A stretch of 64,000 nucleotides of DNA from Planctomycetota bacterium (GTDB lineage: Bacteria > Planctomycetota > UBA1135 > GCA-002686595), in contig JADJNY010000005.1 of assembly GCA_016714045.1 (NCBI GenBank), positions 496,001 to 560,000 on the forward strand, given 5' to 3'. The translations under genes were made by a program, and so were the position numbers. Below the pieces are notes generated by a model. That model saw only the letters and a list, made by a program, of their open reading frames with translations. It made no database searches and was not told where the DNA came from. Of the stretch, positions 17,166-26,340 are shown piece by piece. Position 1 is the stretch's first letter; each line of letters opens with the position of its first letter.

Positions 17166-18485
17166 TCAGCGCGGCAGGAGCTTCGACCCGACCAACCACT
17201 CCGCGACCACGCGCGCGATCAGCGCTGAACCGTCGTCGTAGGGGTGGACGTCGTTGTGGAACAGGTCCTTGCGCCAGAGCCCGTCGCCGCCCTGGCGCCA
17301 TTTGAAGCCGCTCGTCGCGACGGGCTCGGGGCGTTCGGACTGCGCGCTCGCGTTCCACGTGCGTTCGACCTCGTCGACGATCGCGGGGCCGCAGTCGCAC
17401 AGCGCCGCGCCGCGCGCGGCGGCGGTCTCCTTCTGGATCGCCTGGATGCGGTCGTACGTCGCGAGCTGCGTCGCTCGGCACTCCTCGCGCTCCATGTGGC
17501 GGCGCACGAGCGCCTGCGTCGCGAGCACGACCTGCACGCCGTTCGCCTGCGCGACCGAGATCAGGTTGTTCAGGTTGCGGCGGTAGTTCACGAGGCCCTG
17601 CTCGGGGACCTCTCCCGCCGGCCAGTCCTGTCCCTCGCGGCAGTACCAGCTGCCCGAGCCGTCGCCGTAGCCGCGCTGGATGTAGGAGTAGAGGTCGACG
17701 CGCTCGCGCCCCCAGCTCGTGAAGTAGCGGCGCCACACGAGGTACGCGCGACTCGACTCGAAGAGCCCGTCGAACGCGCCCGGCCGCTCGCTCTGCCACG
17801 CCTGGCGGTAGTGCGTGTTGTCGCTCTGCACGGGCACGCCGCTGCGCGTGTAGAGCGCCGCCTTCATGTCGTTGATCGCCTCGTACACGAACAGCACGTC
17901 GGGCTCGAGATCGAGCAGGCGGAACTGGAAGTTCGCGAGCATCTCGAAGCTGTTGTGGCCGATGCAGCCGCCGTTCAGGACCTCGATGCGCGCGTTCGGG
18001 AGCCGCTCGGCGAACTCGCGCTCGAGGCGCGCGCTCCACACGGAGTCGTCGTTCGAGTCCTGCGAGCCGTACACGCTCGATCCGCCGAGCGTGACGATGC
18101 GGAACGTGCCGAGGGGCTTCGCGCGCTCGACCTCGCGCCCGCGCAGGCCGAGGCTGTTGTGCGAGGCCTGCAGCTTGTCGGCGGGCCCCGAGCGCCAGCT
18201 CGGCTTCAGCGCGTAGCCGAGGAATGGGTGCGCCGCGACGCGCGCGTTCGCGAGCCCGAACGTCAGCGGGTCGAGCGTCGAGAAGGCCCACTTGTCCCAC
18301 AGGTCGGGCGTGTGGCTCTTCGGATCGAACGCAGGGTCGGACTTGCGCGCTTCGACGACGGAGTCCGCGCGGCGCGACAGGACCTCGACGGCGATCCACC
18401 CGAGCACGACGAACGCGAGGAGCGAGCAGCCGAGCTTCCGGAGCGGGGACGCGCCGCGCTTCCGCTTGTCGAACGGGGAGCTCAC
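17166..18485 (-). CDS. SGNH/GDSL-type hydrolase, membrane-anchored
   Basis: 439 residues from GTG 18485. An N-terminal anchor helix (LGCSLLAFVVLGWIAVEVLS) is followed by an SGNH fold: block I TLGGSSVYGSQD with the nucleophile serine, block III GCIGHNSFEML with the oxyanion Gly/Asn, and block V HNDVHPYDDG with the DxxH pair. The usual first-block GDS is GGSS here, as in many bacterial SGNH proteins that act on acylated sugars. The catalytic domain should face the periplasm. Substrate is unknown; esterases of this type remove acyl groups from polysaccharides or lipids. It is divergent from the small membrane protein at 18591. Confidence 0.85.
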   Translation of the reverse strand: MSSPFDKRKRGASPLRKLGCSLLAFVVLGWIAVEVLSRRADSVVEARKSDPAFDPKSHTPDLWDKWAFSTLDPLTFGLANARVAAHPFLGYALKPSWRSGPADKLQASHNSLGLRGREVERAKPLGTFRIVTLGGSSVYGSQDSNDDSVWSARLEREFAERLPNARIEVLNGGCIGHNSFEMLANFQFRLLDLEPDVLFVYEAINDMKAALYTRSGVPVQSDNTHYRQAWQSERPGAFDGLFESSRAYLVWRRYFTSWGRERVDLYSYIQRGYGDGSGSWYCREGQDWPAGEVPEQGLVNYRRNLNNLISVAQANGVQVVLATQALVRRHMEREECRATQLATYDRIQAIQKETAAARGAALCDCGPAIVDEVERTWNASAQSERPEPVATSGFKWRQGGDGLWRKDLFHNDVHPYDDGSALIARVVAEWLVGSKLLPR

Positions 18486-18526
18486 GCGCGGATCCTACTC
18501 CGCTCGCGACGGGGCCTCCAGCGCCG

Positions 18527-18557
18527 AAGGCCGCGAGCGGACCGAGCGCGGCCTTTT
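18527..18557 (+). terminator. Hairpin with T-tract in a divergent promoter region
   Basis: A perfect 9-bp stem (AAGGCCGCG at 18527-18535 with CGCGGCCTT at 18547-18555) followed by TTTT on the plus strand only. It lies between two divergent genes, just upstream of the plus-strand gene. It could block antisense transcription running out of the SGNH gene or act as an attenuator for the downstream gene. Confidence 0.5.
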
Positions 18558-18576
18558 CCGCGCCGTGACCGGGCTC

Positions 18577-18582
18577 TACGCT
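18577..18582 (+). promoter_or_regulatory. Putative -10 box of small membrane protein gene
   Basis: TACGCT ends 8 bp before the ATG at 18591, placing the expected transcription start about 2 nt before it. It begins about 20 bp after the T-tract of the hairpin. Confidence 0.35.
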
Positions 18583-18590
18583 CCGCTCCC

Positions 18591-18971
18591 ATGAGCCCCG
18601 CGCCCCGCCGCGCTCCGTCCAAGGCCCCGGCCGCGAAGAAGCGTACGGACTGGACCCCGGCCTTCCTGAAGCACCGCACGCTCATGGCGGCGGAGGCCGT
18701 GCTCGTCGTGGCCCTCTTGCGCGGCGTCCTCGAGGAGTGGGTCAAGGCCACGGATCTCCCCGGCTACGGCAAGGTGCTCTTCCTCATGGCGGGGACGATC
18801 GGCTTGCTCGGGGGGCTCTACTGGATCATCGAGGGGCTCACCGCGAGCGGCGTCGAGAAGACGCACGCGCTGCTCAAGACGTTCTCGATGCCCTATCTTC
18901 TCGTGCACGGCCTCGTCTTCACGATCCTGTTCTTCGTCTATGCGCACCAGCACCACATTCGCGTGTGGTGA
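18591..18971 (+). CDS. Small membrane protein of unknown function
   Basis: 126 residues from ATG 18591. A basic N-terminal tail (APSKAPAAKKRTDW) is followed by three hydrophobic helices (AAEAVLVVALLRGVLEEW, VLFLMAGTIGLLGGLYWII, YLLVHGLVFTILFFVYAHQH). The N terminus is probably cytoplasmic by the positive-inside rule. There is no conserved motif I can name. The following metallopeptidase starts 16 bp downstream, so the two may be one transcript. Confidence 0.75.
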   Translation: MSPAPRRAPSKAPAAKKRTDWTPAFLKHRTLMAAEAVLVVALLRGVLEEWVKATDLPGYGKVLFLMAGTIGLLGGLYWIIEGLTASGVEKTHALLKTFSMPYLLVHGLVFTILFFVYAHQHHIRVW

Positions 18972-18987
18972 GCGCAGGAGTCGACGC

Positions 18988-20286
18988 ATGCAGCCCCGCG
19001 TTTCGTTCCTCTCGCTCGTTCTCGCCGCCACCGCCCTCGTCCCGGTCGCGCGCGCGCAGGCGCCGAACCCGTTCTTCCAGCGCGGCACTCCGACCTTCGT
19101 CCGCGGCACCGCGGGCGAGGAGCGGACGGACAAGGTGCTCGCGGCGCAGGTCGAGCTCATCCGGTCGATGGCGTTCCCGACGGCGCTGGTCGTCGACGAC
19201 AAGTCGATCGACGTGACGAAGGGCGCGTCCGCGTGGCCGCCGAATCCGGTGCTGTACGGCTCGAACGAACACAACGCGGTGCTCGCGGCGCTCGGGAACC
19301 GCCTGCCGTTCCGCTTCGTCCGCGGCGGGCTCGAGATCGGCGCGCGCTCGTTCAGCGGCGGCGACGTCCGCCTGATCGCGTGCATTCCCGCCGAGAAGGA
19401 CGAGGGGAACTTGAAGGGCTGGCCCGAGTTCCTCGTGTACGCGGGCGTCGGCCCGATGGACGCGCAGGAGATCAACTCCGTGCGCCACGGCGACCTGAAC
19501 CTGCTCGTGATCGACCGCTTCGGGCCGCTCGTCGGCGGCTCGTGGAAGCGCGACGCGAAGGGCAAGCTCGACGTCGTCTACGGCCCCGTCGCGCGGCGCG
19601 AAGCGTGGCGCAACTCGAACGCGGTCGATCGCGCGAACCCGCGCCCCGTGTTCGTGCACCACGTGCAGCTCGTCCCCGCGGCGCCGAAGGACGAAGAAGA
19701 GGTCTCGGCGGTCCTGCGCGCCGTCGAGCGCGCCGCGAGCCGCCTCCTGCTCGAACGCTTCGACGCGGTGCACGTCTACGTGCACCCCGACCGGAAGAGC
19801 AAGGAGATCTTGACGGCGAACGGCGGCGACGGACACACGGACCCGGCGTCGCGCACGGTGCACGTGATCGCCTTCGACGCGGCGGAGGGCGGGCCGCTCG
19901 AGAACCTCGTCACGCACGAGGTCGTGCACGCGCTCACCGTCGACGCGGTGGGGCCGATGGCGAGCTCGTTCCTCGGCGAGGGGCTCGCGGTGTGGGCGAG
20001 CGGCGTGTACCAGGAGAAGCCGCTCGGCGAATGGAAGCGCGAGCTCGCCGGGAAGGCGCCCGCCGTCGCGGAGATGTTCACGCTGTTCCGCAAGCTCCCC
20101 GAGAACGTCGCCTACCCGCTCGCCGGGCTCTTCGTCGACCTCTGCGTGCGCGAGGTCGGGTGGGACGCGTTCAAGCAGTCGCTCGCCGGCGCGTCGGCGT
20201 CGTCGTGGGCAGCGGCGTGCAAGTCCGCTGGGACGAGCGCCGAGGCGATCGACGGCGCGTGGGCGAAAGCCCTCGCGAAGAAGTGA
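18988..20286 (+). CDS. Secreted zinc metallopeptidase (HExxH)
   Basis: 432 residues. The ATG at 18988 gives a signal peptide (MQPRVSFLSLVLAATALVPV, cleavage near ARAQA). A zinc site HEVVH lies at residues 310-314, with GEG (E331) 17 residues later as the likely third ligand, the arrangement of gluzincins in the peptidase MA clan. The N-terminal 270 residues are a beta-rich prodomain or binding domain with no motif I recognise. It is exported to the periplasm or outside. Substrate is unknown. A HEAT-repeat protein follows in the same direction. Confidence 0.8.
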   Translation: MQPRVSFLSLVLAATALVPVARAQAPNPFFQRGTPTFVRGTAGEERTDKVLAAQVELIRSMAFPTALVVDDKSIDVTKGASAWPPNPVLYGSNEHNAVLAALGNRLPFRFVRGGLEIGARSFSGGDVRLIACIPAEKDEGNLKGWPEFLVYAGVGPMDAQEINSVRHGDLNLLVIDRFGPLVGGSWKRDAKGKLDVVYGPVARREAWRNSNAVDRANPRPVFVHHVQLVPAAPKDEEEVSAVLRAVERAASRLLLERFDAVHVYVHPDRKSKEILTANGGDGHTDPASRTVHVIAFDAAEGGPLENLVTHEVVHALTVDAVGPMASSFLGEGLAVWASGVYQEKPLGEWKRELAGKAPAVAEMFTLFRKLPENVAYPLAGLFVDLCVREVGWDAFKQSLAGASASSWAAACKSAGTSAEAIDGAWAKALAKK

Positions 20287-20319
20287 CCGCGCGCGAACGA
20301 GTCCGGACCCCCGCGCGAC

Positions 20320-20327
20320 GCTAGGAT
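20320..20327 (+). promoter_or_regulatory. GCTAGGAT -10-like box
   Basis: GCTAGGAT lies between the metallopeptidase stop and the HEAT-repeat gene. The same octamer stands immediately before the GH127 gene. Transcription would start near 20334. Confidence 0.4.
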
Positions 20328-20463
20328 CACGCGCTCGATGCCCGTCCGCTTCGTGCGCCGCGCCGGTCGAGTTCCCCAGGCCGTGCCGCGGTTTCCCGCG
20401 GCGCCTCGCGGCTCGCGGGTCCAAGCCCCATCGCCGACGACAGCCACCGCTCGTGAGATCCCG

Positions 20464-22789
20464 ATGAAGAACGTCCTCCTCCTGCTCGTCCCCGTCGTGT
20501 TCCTCTCGGCGTCGCCGGCGCAGGACGACGCGCTCAAGAACCTGAAGTCGAAGGACGTGTCGTCGCGGCTCGCCGCGCTCGAGATGCTCTCGAAGGAGAA
20601 GAACGCGAAGAACGAGAAGGCCATCGCGCAGGCGCTCAAGGACGACGACTGGGAGGTCGCGGAGAAGGCCGCGTTCGTGCTCGCGAGCATCGGGACGAGT
20701 GCCTCCGTGCCCGAGCTCGTCGCGCTCGCGATCGATGCGCCCATCGCGCGCGTCCGCGCCACCGCGGCCGCGTCGGCGGCGGCGATCGGCGCCGGAGGCC
20801 GCGTCCGAGATGCTCTCGAAGAAGGCGACGGGCAAGGAGGGCTGGCGCGCGCTCGAGGCGCTCGCCGTGCTGACGAACGCGAAGGAGGCGAAGTACGAGC
20901 TCAAGCAGCTCGAGAAGCTCACGGACACGGCGAAGGAGGAGCGCGCGCGTGCCTCGGCCGCCCGCGCGGCGATCGGCGCCGTACCGGCGGAGAAGGGCGA
21001 GCTCCTCGTGCGCCTCGCGACGAGCGCGCACGCCGAGGTCGCGTGCGCCGCGCTCGACGCCGCCGCGAAGCGGCCCGCGGCCGCGCGCGTCGAGCCGCTC
21101 GTCCGCGTGCTCGCGGAGCCCGTGCTCGCGGATCTCGTCGAGCGGCGCGGCGAGCGCGCGCTCGCGCTGTCGATCGCGGCGGCGACCGACCCCGCGGCGG
21201 CCGCGGAGAAGCACGCGGCGGCGCTGATCGCCGCGAAGCAGGAAACCGTCGCCGCGCGCGGCGTGCGGCTCGTCGCGCGGCTCGCGCAGCTCGCGAAGCT
21301 CGACGCCGGCAAGCTCGTGCCGCTCCTGCGCCCCGCGCTCGCGCGCGGCGAGGCGGGCGTGCGCGCGCAGGCGGCCGCGGCGCTCGGCACGATCGGCGGC
21401 GCGGAGGCGCGGACGGCGCTCCTGGTCCTCCTTCCGGGCGACAAGGACGAACGCGTGCGGCGCGCGGCGCTGGACGCGCTCCTGAAGCTCTCGCCCGCGA
21501 CGGACGCGGACGTCCGCGGCGCGCTCATCGAGCGCCTCGCGACCGACGCGTCGGCCGAGGTGCGCCTCGCCGCGGCGACGGCGCTCGGCGTCCCGAAGAA
21601 CGACGAAGCGCGGACCGCCCTCGAGAAGGCGCTCGTCGACAAGGACTGGGGCGTGCAGGTGTGCGCCGCGGTCTCGCTCGGCAAGCTCGGCGGCGGGAGC
21701 GTCGCGACGCTCGCGGACCTGGCGAAGAAGCACGCGGACTGGAAAGTCCGCGGCGCGGCGTGCGAAGGGTTGATGCGCACGGCGAGCAAGGAGGCGATCC
21801 CGCCGCTGATCGAGAGCCTCGCGGACGCGGACCCGTGCGTGAAGAAGGGGAGCCACGTGTTCCTCTCCGCTGTCGCGGGCGAGGACCTCCCGGCGGACCC
21901 CGCCCCGTGGCGCGCGTGGTGGGAGAAGAACGGCGCGCGCTTCGAGTTCCGCGACCCGCGCGCGCTGCCGAGCACCGGCGGCGGCGTCGAGCACACGAAG
22001 GCGCCCGCGGCGCAGATCTGGCGCGGGACGGACGTCGTCGTGCTCGAGAGCCGCGGCGACCACATTCAGACCGTGCTCGCGAAGCAGAAGGTCGCGCACC
22101 GCATGACGATGGCCGGCAAGGTCGGCGAGAGCGGCGTGCACGCGGGCGCCGTGTTCGTCGCGAACTGCACCGGTGAGATCGAGGCCGTCGACGTCGACCG
22201 CGTGCGCTACTTCGTGTTGGTGGGCGGCAACTTCTTCGGTTCGTGCTGGGCGCTGCACGAGACGATCGAGCGCGCGCTCCCCGGCGTCGTGAAGAAGGCC
22301 GAGACGGCGAGCGAGGTCCTCGACCGCGTCCCGGCGGAGGACTGCTCGGGCGGGAGCCCCTACGTCGCGGGCGTATTCATGGAGGGCGTCGTGCCCGAGT
22401 ACGCGTTGGAAGGCGCGCACCTGATCGAGATCGTGACGCCGGAGCGCTGCGAGGTGCTCGTCGACTCGCCGGAAACGCTCGCGCGCTGGGGCTGCGGCAA
22501 CCTCGCGGTGCTCTTCCGCGCGGGCCATGGCACGGTGGTCGACTCGGTGAACCACTTCGAAGCGCAGGACTTCCAGACCGTCGAGGGCCTGAAGACCGCG
22601 GTCGACCGCCAGGCGTGGGCGATGGATCACATGGGCCTCACCTACGAGGACTGGCGCAAGACGCGCCACGAGAAGTGGTGGGAGAACAGCGTGCGCGCGT
22701 CGGCCGAGGTGCAGGATCTCTCCGTCTTCCGACTCGTGACGAACGTCGTCCGGCTCTCGCGCGAGGGCCTCGGCGCCGGCGTGAAGTGA
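20464..22789 (+). CDS. Secreted HEAT-repeat protein, frameshifted
   Basis: Two overlapping frames together make one protein. The first, from ATG 20464, has a signal peptide (MKNVLLLLVPVVFLSASPAQ) and HEAT repeats to about codon 109. The second carries on from EAASEMLSKK with more HEAT repeats (VRAQAAAALGTIGG; VRLAAATALGVPKN). One extra G in the GG at 20794-20795 explains the shift; removing it gives GAEAASE. The corrected protein is about 775 residues. The last 250 residues form a different domain (RVRYFVLVGGNFFGSCWALH; VVDSVNHFEA) that vaguely resembles a glutamine-amidotransferase-like fold, a weak guess. HEAT arrays are scaffolds. Confidence 0.7.
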
Positions 22790-22836
22790 GCGCGGCGGCC
22801 GCGCGAGGGGCTCGGCGTCGGCGCGAAGTGAGCGCG
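22761..22836 (+). repeat. 42-bp-period imperfect tandem repeat across a stop codon
   Basis: The 34-bp segment at 22761-22794, which contains the last codons and TGA of the HEAT gene, recurs at 22803-22836 with three substitutions. The second copy contains a matching GCGAAGTGA, as if the gene end had been duplicated by slippage. Confidence 0.6.
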
Positions 22837-22854
22837 ACGGCGCGCAGCCGCGGC

Positions 22855-22862
22855 GCTAGGAT
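22855..22862 (+). promoter_or_regulatory. GCTAGGAT -10-like box of GH127 gene
   Basis: TAGGAT ends at 22862; seven bases later is 22869, the G of the GTG start codon. This geometry predicts a leaderless transcript. Confidence 0.45.
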
Positions 22863-22868
22863 CGTCGC

Positions 22869-25265
22869 GTGATCCCCGCCTCGCCGAAGACGCTCCTCTG
22901 CCTCGCCGCGCTGGCGTTCTCCGGCGCGCGCGCGCCCGCCCAATCGCTCGCGGCCCCGCTCGAGCCCGTGCCCTTCACGCAGGTGGAGCTCGCGGACCCG
23001 TTCCTCGCGCCGCGCATGGAGACGTGCCGGACGGTCGTGATTCCCGCCTGCCTCGACCAGTGCGAACGCACGCACCGCATCCACAACTTCGCCGTCGCGG
23101 CGGGCCGCGTCGAGGGCGCGCACGAGGGCGCCCTCTACAACGACTCGGACGTCTACAAGGTGATCGAGGGCGCCGCCTACGCGCTCGCCCGGAAGCGCGA
23201 CGCCGCGCTCGAGGCGCGCATCGACGCGATCATCGAGCTGATCGCCGCCGCGCAGCACGAGGACGGCTACCTGAACACGTACGTGCAGCTCGTGAAGCCC
23301 GCCGAGCGCTGGAAGGACATGGCGCACGGGCACGAGCTCTACTGCGCCGGACACCTGATGGAGGCCGCCGTCGCGTACACGCGGGCGACGGGGAAGGAGC
23401 TCCTCCTCGAGGTCGCGCGCAAGTTCGCCGAGCGCATCGACGCGGACTTCGGGCCCGGGAAGCGCCTCGATCCGTGCGGGCATCCGGAGATCGAGCTCGC
23501 GCTCGTCGAGCTCGGGCGCTTCACGGGCGAGCCGCGCTTCGCGAAGCTCGCCCGCTTCTTCGTCGACCAGCGCGGCAGCACGCAGGGCCGGACGTCGTTC
23601 GGCGAGTACGCGCAGGACCACCGGCTCGTGCGCGAGCAGACCGAGATCGTCGGGCACGCGGTGCGCGCGATGTACCTGTATAGCGGCATGGCCGACGTCG
23701 CGGCGTACTTCCGGGACGAGACGCTGCTCCGGCCCTCATTCGCGATCTGGCGCGACCTGATCGAGACGAAGACCTACGTGACGGGCGGGATCGGGAGCTC
23801 GGCCGCGAACGAGGGCTTCACGAAGGCCTACGACCTGCCGAACGACACCGCGTACTGCGAGACGTGCGCGTCGATCGGCATGCTCCTCTGGAACCATCGC
23901 CTGTTTCTCGCGACGGGACGCTCCGACGTGCTCGACGTCGTCGAGAAGGAGCTCTACAACGGCATCCCGTCGGGGCTCGCGCTCGCGGGCGACCGGTTCT
24001 TCTACGGCAACCCGCTCGCGAGCCGCGGCGACCACGAGCGCGTCCCCTGGTTCGACTGCTCGTGCTGCCCGACGAACCTCGCGCGCACGCTCCCGAGCGT
24101 CGGGCAGTACGTGTACGCGACGGGTCCCGAGCGGCTGTACGTCGCGTTGTTCGCGCAGAGCCGCGCCGAGGTCGAGCTCGCGGGCACGAAGGTGCGCGTG
24201 CGGCAGACGACGCGGATGCCGTGGGAGGGCCACGTCGCGCTCGCGATCGATCCCGAGCTCCCCGCGACGTTCGAGGTCTGGGTGCGCGTGCCCGCGTGGG
24301 CGGGCGGCGTGACGCTGGTGGCTCCGGCCGTCCCCGCGGGCACGCCGGTCGACGCGTCGATCTTCCCGCGCGAGGTGCGCGCGCAGGGCTCCGCGTGGCG
24401 CGTCCTGAAGCGCGCATGGAAGAAGGGGGACGTGCTGACGGTCGACTTCCCCCTCGACGTGAAGCGCGTGCGCCCGGACCCGAAGGTCGAGGCGAACGTC
24501 GGCCGCGTCGCGCTGCAACGCGGACCGATCGTGTACGCGTTCGAGGGCGCCGACCACGACGGGCGTGCGCGGAGCCTCGTCTTGCCCGCGAACTCCGTGC
24601 AGATCGACGCCGCGTGGAAGCCCGACCTGCTCGGCGGCGTCACGGTGCTCACCATGAAGGGCGAGCGCGTGCGCGACTCCGATCCGTTCACGACGATCAC
24701 GGAGCCCGCGCCGCTCGTCGCGATCCCGTACGCGACGTGGGCGAACCGCGGCAAGAACGAGATGGTCGTGTGGATTCCCGAGGACGCCGCGCGCGCCGAG
24801 CGCCCCGGTGAGGGCGTGCGCCTCGCGCGCTCGTCGTCGAAGGTGCTGCGCGCGTCGGCGTGCTTCCCGAACGACACGCTCGCGGCGCTCGAGGACGGCG
24901 TGCTCGGCAAGAGCTCGGCGGACGAGTCGATCCCGCGCTTCACGTTCTGGCCGAAGCAGGGGACGCAGTGGGTCGAGCTCGACACGAAGGACGCGAAGAC
25001 GTACGCGGGCGTCGCCGTGCAGTGGTTCGACGACACAGGGAAGGGCGGGTGTCGCGCGCCGAAGGCCTGGCGCGCCTTGTGGAAGGACGGGGCGGAGTGG
25101 AAGCCCGTCGCGCTCGCGTCGGGGAGCTTCGGCGTGGCGAAGGACGTCCCGAACGAAGCGCGCTTCGCTCCGGTGACGACGCGCGCGCTGCGCCTCGAGG
25201 TCGAACTCCAGGACGGCGCGTCGGGCGGCCTGCTCGAGTGGCGCGTCGACGAGGTGGCGAAGTGA
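22869..25265 (+). CDS. Secreted GH127 glycoside hydrolase (beta-L-arabinofuranosidase family)
   Basis: 798 residues from GTG 22869, with a signal peptide ending near ARAPAQS. It is a full-length member of the DUF1680/GH127 family. An (alpha/alpha)6 barrel carries the metal-binding and catalytic residues: E331 and C333 in YCETCAS and C399, C400 in WFDCSCCPTN, matching E338, C340, C417 and C418 of the Bifidobacterium enzyme HypBA1. Beta domains follow, with an F5/8-like C terminus. These enzymes remove beta-linked L-arabinofuranose from plant or algal glycans and glycoproteins; actual specificity here is not predictable. Its stop overlaps the DUF72 start as GTGA. Confidence 0.9.
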   Translation: MIPASPKTLLCLAALAFSGARAPAQSLAAPLEPVPFTQVELADPFLAPRMETCRTVVIPACLDQCERTHRIHNFAVAAGRVEGAHEGALYNDSDVYKVIEGAAYALARKRDAALEARIDAIIELIAAAQHEDGYLNTYVQLVKPAERWKDMAHGHELYCAGHLMEAAVAYTRATGKELLLEVARKFAERIDADFGPGKRLDPCGHPEIELALVELGRFTGEPRFAKLARFFVDQRGSTQGRTSFGEYAQDHRLVREQTEIVGHAVRAMYLYSGMADVAAYFRDETLLRPSFAIWRDLIETKTYVTGGIGSSAANEGFTKAYDLPNDTAYCETCASIGMLLWNHRLFLATGRSDVLDVVEKELYNGIPSGLALAGDRFFYGNPLASRGDHERVPWFDCSCCPTNLARTLPSVGQYVYATGPERLYVALFAQSRAEVELAGTKVRVRQTTRMPWEGHVALAIDPELPATFEVWVRVPAWAGGVTLVAPAVPAGTPVDASIFPREVRAQGSAWRVLKRAWKKGDVLTVDFPLDVKRVRPDPKVEANVGRVALQRGPIVYAFEGADHDGRARSLVLPANSVQIDAAWKPDLLGGVTVLTMKGERVRDSDPFTTITEPAPLVAIPYATWANRGKNEMVVWIPEDAARAERPGEGVRLARSSSKVLRASACFPNDTLAALEDGVLGKSSADESIPRFTFWPKQGTQWVELDTKDAKTYAGVAVQWFDDTGKGGCRAPKAWRALWKDGAEWKPVALASGSFGVAKDVPNEARFAPVTTRALRLEVELQDGASGGLLEWRVDEVAK

Positions 25266-26158
25266 GCGCCCCCGACACGGCGCGCGTGGGCCGCTTCCTC
25301 TACGGCACGTCGAGCTGGTCCGAGAAGAGCTGGGACGGCGCGCTCTATCCGCGCGGCACGAAGCCGGGTGACTACCTCGCGTTCTACGCGCGCCAGTTCC
25401 GCACCGTCGAGGCCGACTCGACCTACTACGCGATCCCGCCGCGCGAGCGCGTGCTCGGCTGGCGCGCGAAGACGCCGCCGGGCTTCGTGCTCGCGGCCAA
25501 GTTCCCGCGCGGAATCGTGCACGGCGGCGAGAGCGAGCGGCCCGATGGACAGCGCGTACTCGTGCGCGAGCACGTCGGGAAGGACACCGAGCGCTTCCTC
25601 GACGTGATGACGGCGATGGGGGACAAGCTCGGGCCGCTCGTCCTGCAGTTCCCGTACTTCAACCAGACCGCGTTCAAGACGCCGGGGCCGTTCCTCGAGC
25701 GCCTCGACCGCTACCTCGACGAGCTGCCGAAGGGCCCGCGCATCGTCGTCGAGGTGCGCAACAAGGCGTGGGTCGCAGCGCCGCTGCTCGACTGCCTGAA
25801 GAAGCACCGCGCGGCGCTCGCGCTCGTCGACCTCGCGTACATGCCGCACCCGAGCGAGCTCGCGAAAGCGCACGACCTCTTGACGAGCGACTTCGCGTAC
25901 GTGCGCCTGATCGGCGACCGCAAGGCCGTCGAGGCCAAGACGGAGACGTTCGACCGGGTCGTGCTCGACCTCGGCGAGCGCCTCGCGCACTGGGCGAAGT
26001 ACCTGCAAGGCGTCGTGCCGCGCGTGAAGGAGACGTTCGCCTACGCGAACAACCACTTCGCGGGCCACGGCCCCGCGACGATCCGCGACCTCGCGCGGCG
26101 GATGGAGCGCGAGGTCCTCCCGCTCGCGCCGGACGAAGCGGGCTGGGACGGGCGCTGA
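25262..26158 (+). CDS. DUF72 family protein
   Basis: 298 residues from a GTG that overlaps the GH127 stop (GTGA). The N terminus FLYGTSSWSEKSWDGALYP and the later EADSTYYAIP are the DUF72 (YecE-like) signature; the TIM-barrel-like fold has VLQFPYF and an acidic/Trp-rich pocket (IVVEVRNKAW). DUF72 is widespread, cytoplasmic and without a settled function. Co-translation with a secreted glycosidase is unexpected, and there is no obvious functional link. Confidence 0.88.
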   Translation: MSAPDTARVGRFLYGTSSWSEKSWDGALYPRGTKPGDYLAFYARQFRTVEADSTYYAIPPRERVLGWRAKTPPGFVLAAKFPRGIVHGGESERPDGQRVLVREHVGKDTERFLDVMTAMGDKLGPLVLQFPYFNQTAFKTPGPFLERLDRYLDELPKGPRIVVEVRNKAWVAAPLLDCLKKHRAALALVDLAYMPHPSELAKAHDLLTSDFAYVRLIGDRKAVEAKTETFDRVVLDLGERLAHWAKYLQGVVPRVKETFAYANNHFAGHGPATIRDLARRMEREVLPLAPDEAGWDGR

Positions 26159-26340
26159 GGAGCGCGCCGCCCACGCGGGCGTGAACGGCGGACCGCGGCT
26201 CGCGCGTCCGCGGCGAACCAGTGCGCGTCGTCGCGCGCTTTCCAGGCCCCTGCGCCAGGAACCCGCACGATCGCGCCGTTCCGTCGCGCCGCCCGTTCGC
26301 TGGCGTTTCGCCGCGCGGAGCCGCATCCTCTCCTCCGACC

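Noticed and set aside
20791..20796. Programmed +1 frameshift in the HEAT-repeat gene
   Set aside because: No slippery heptamer, rare codon or stop at the site; a single extra base in a short G run is simpler.
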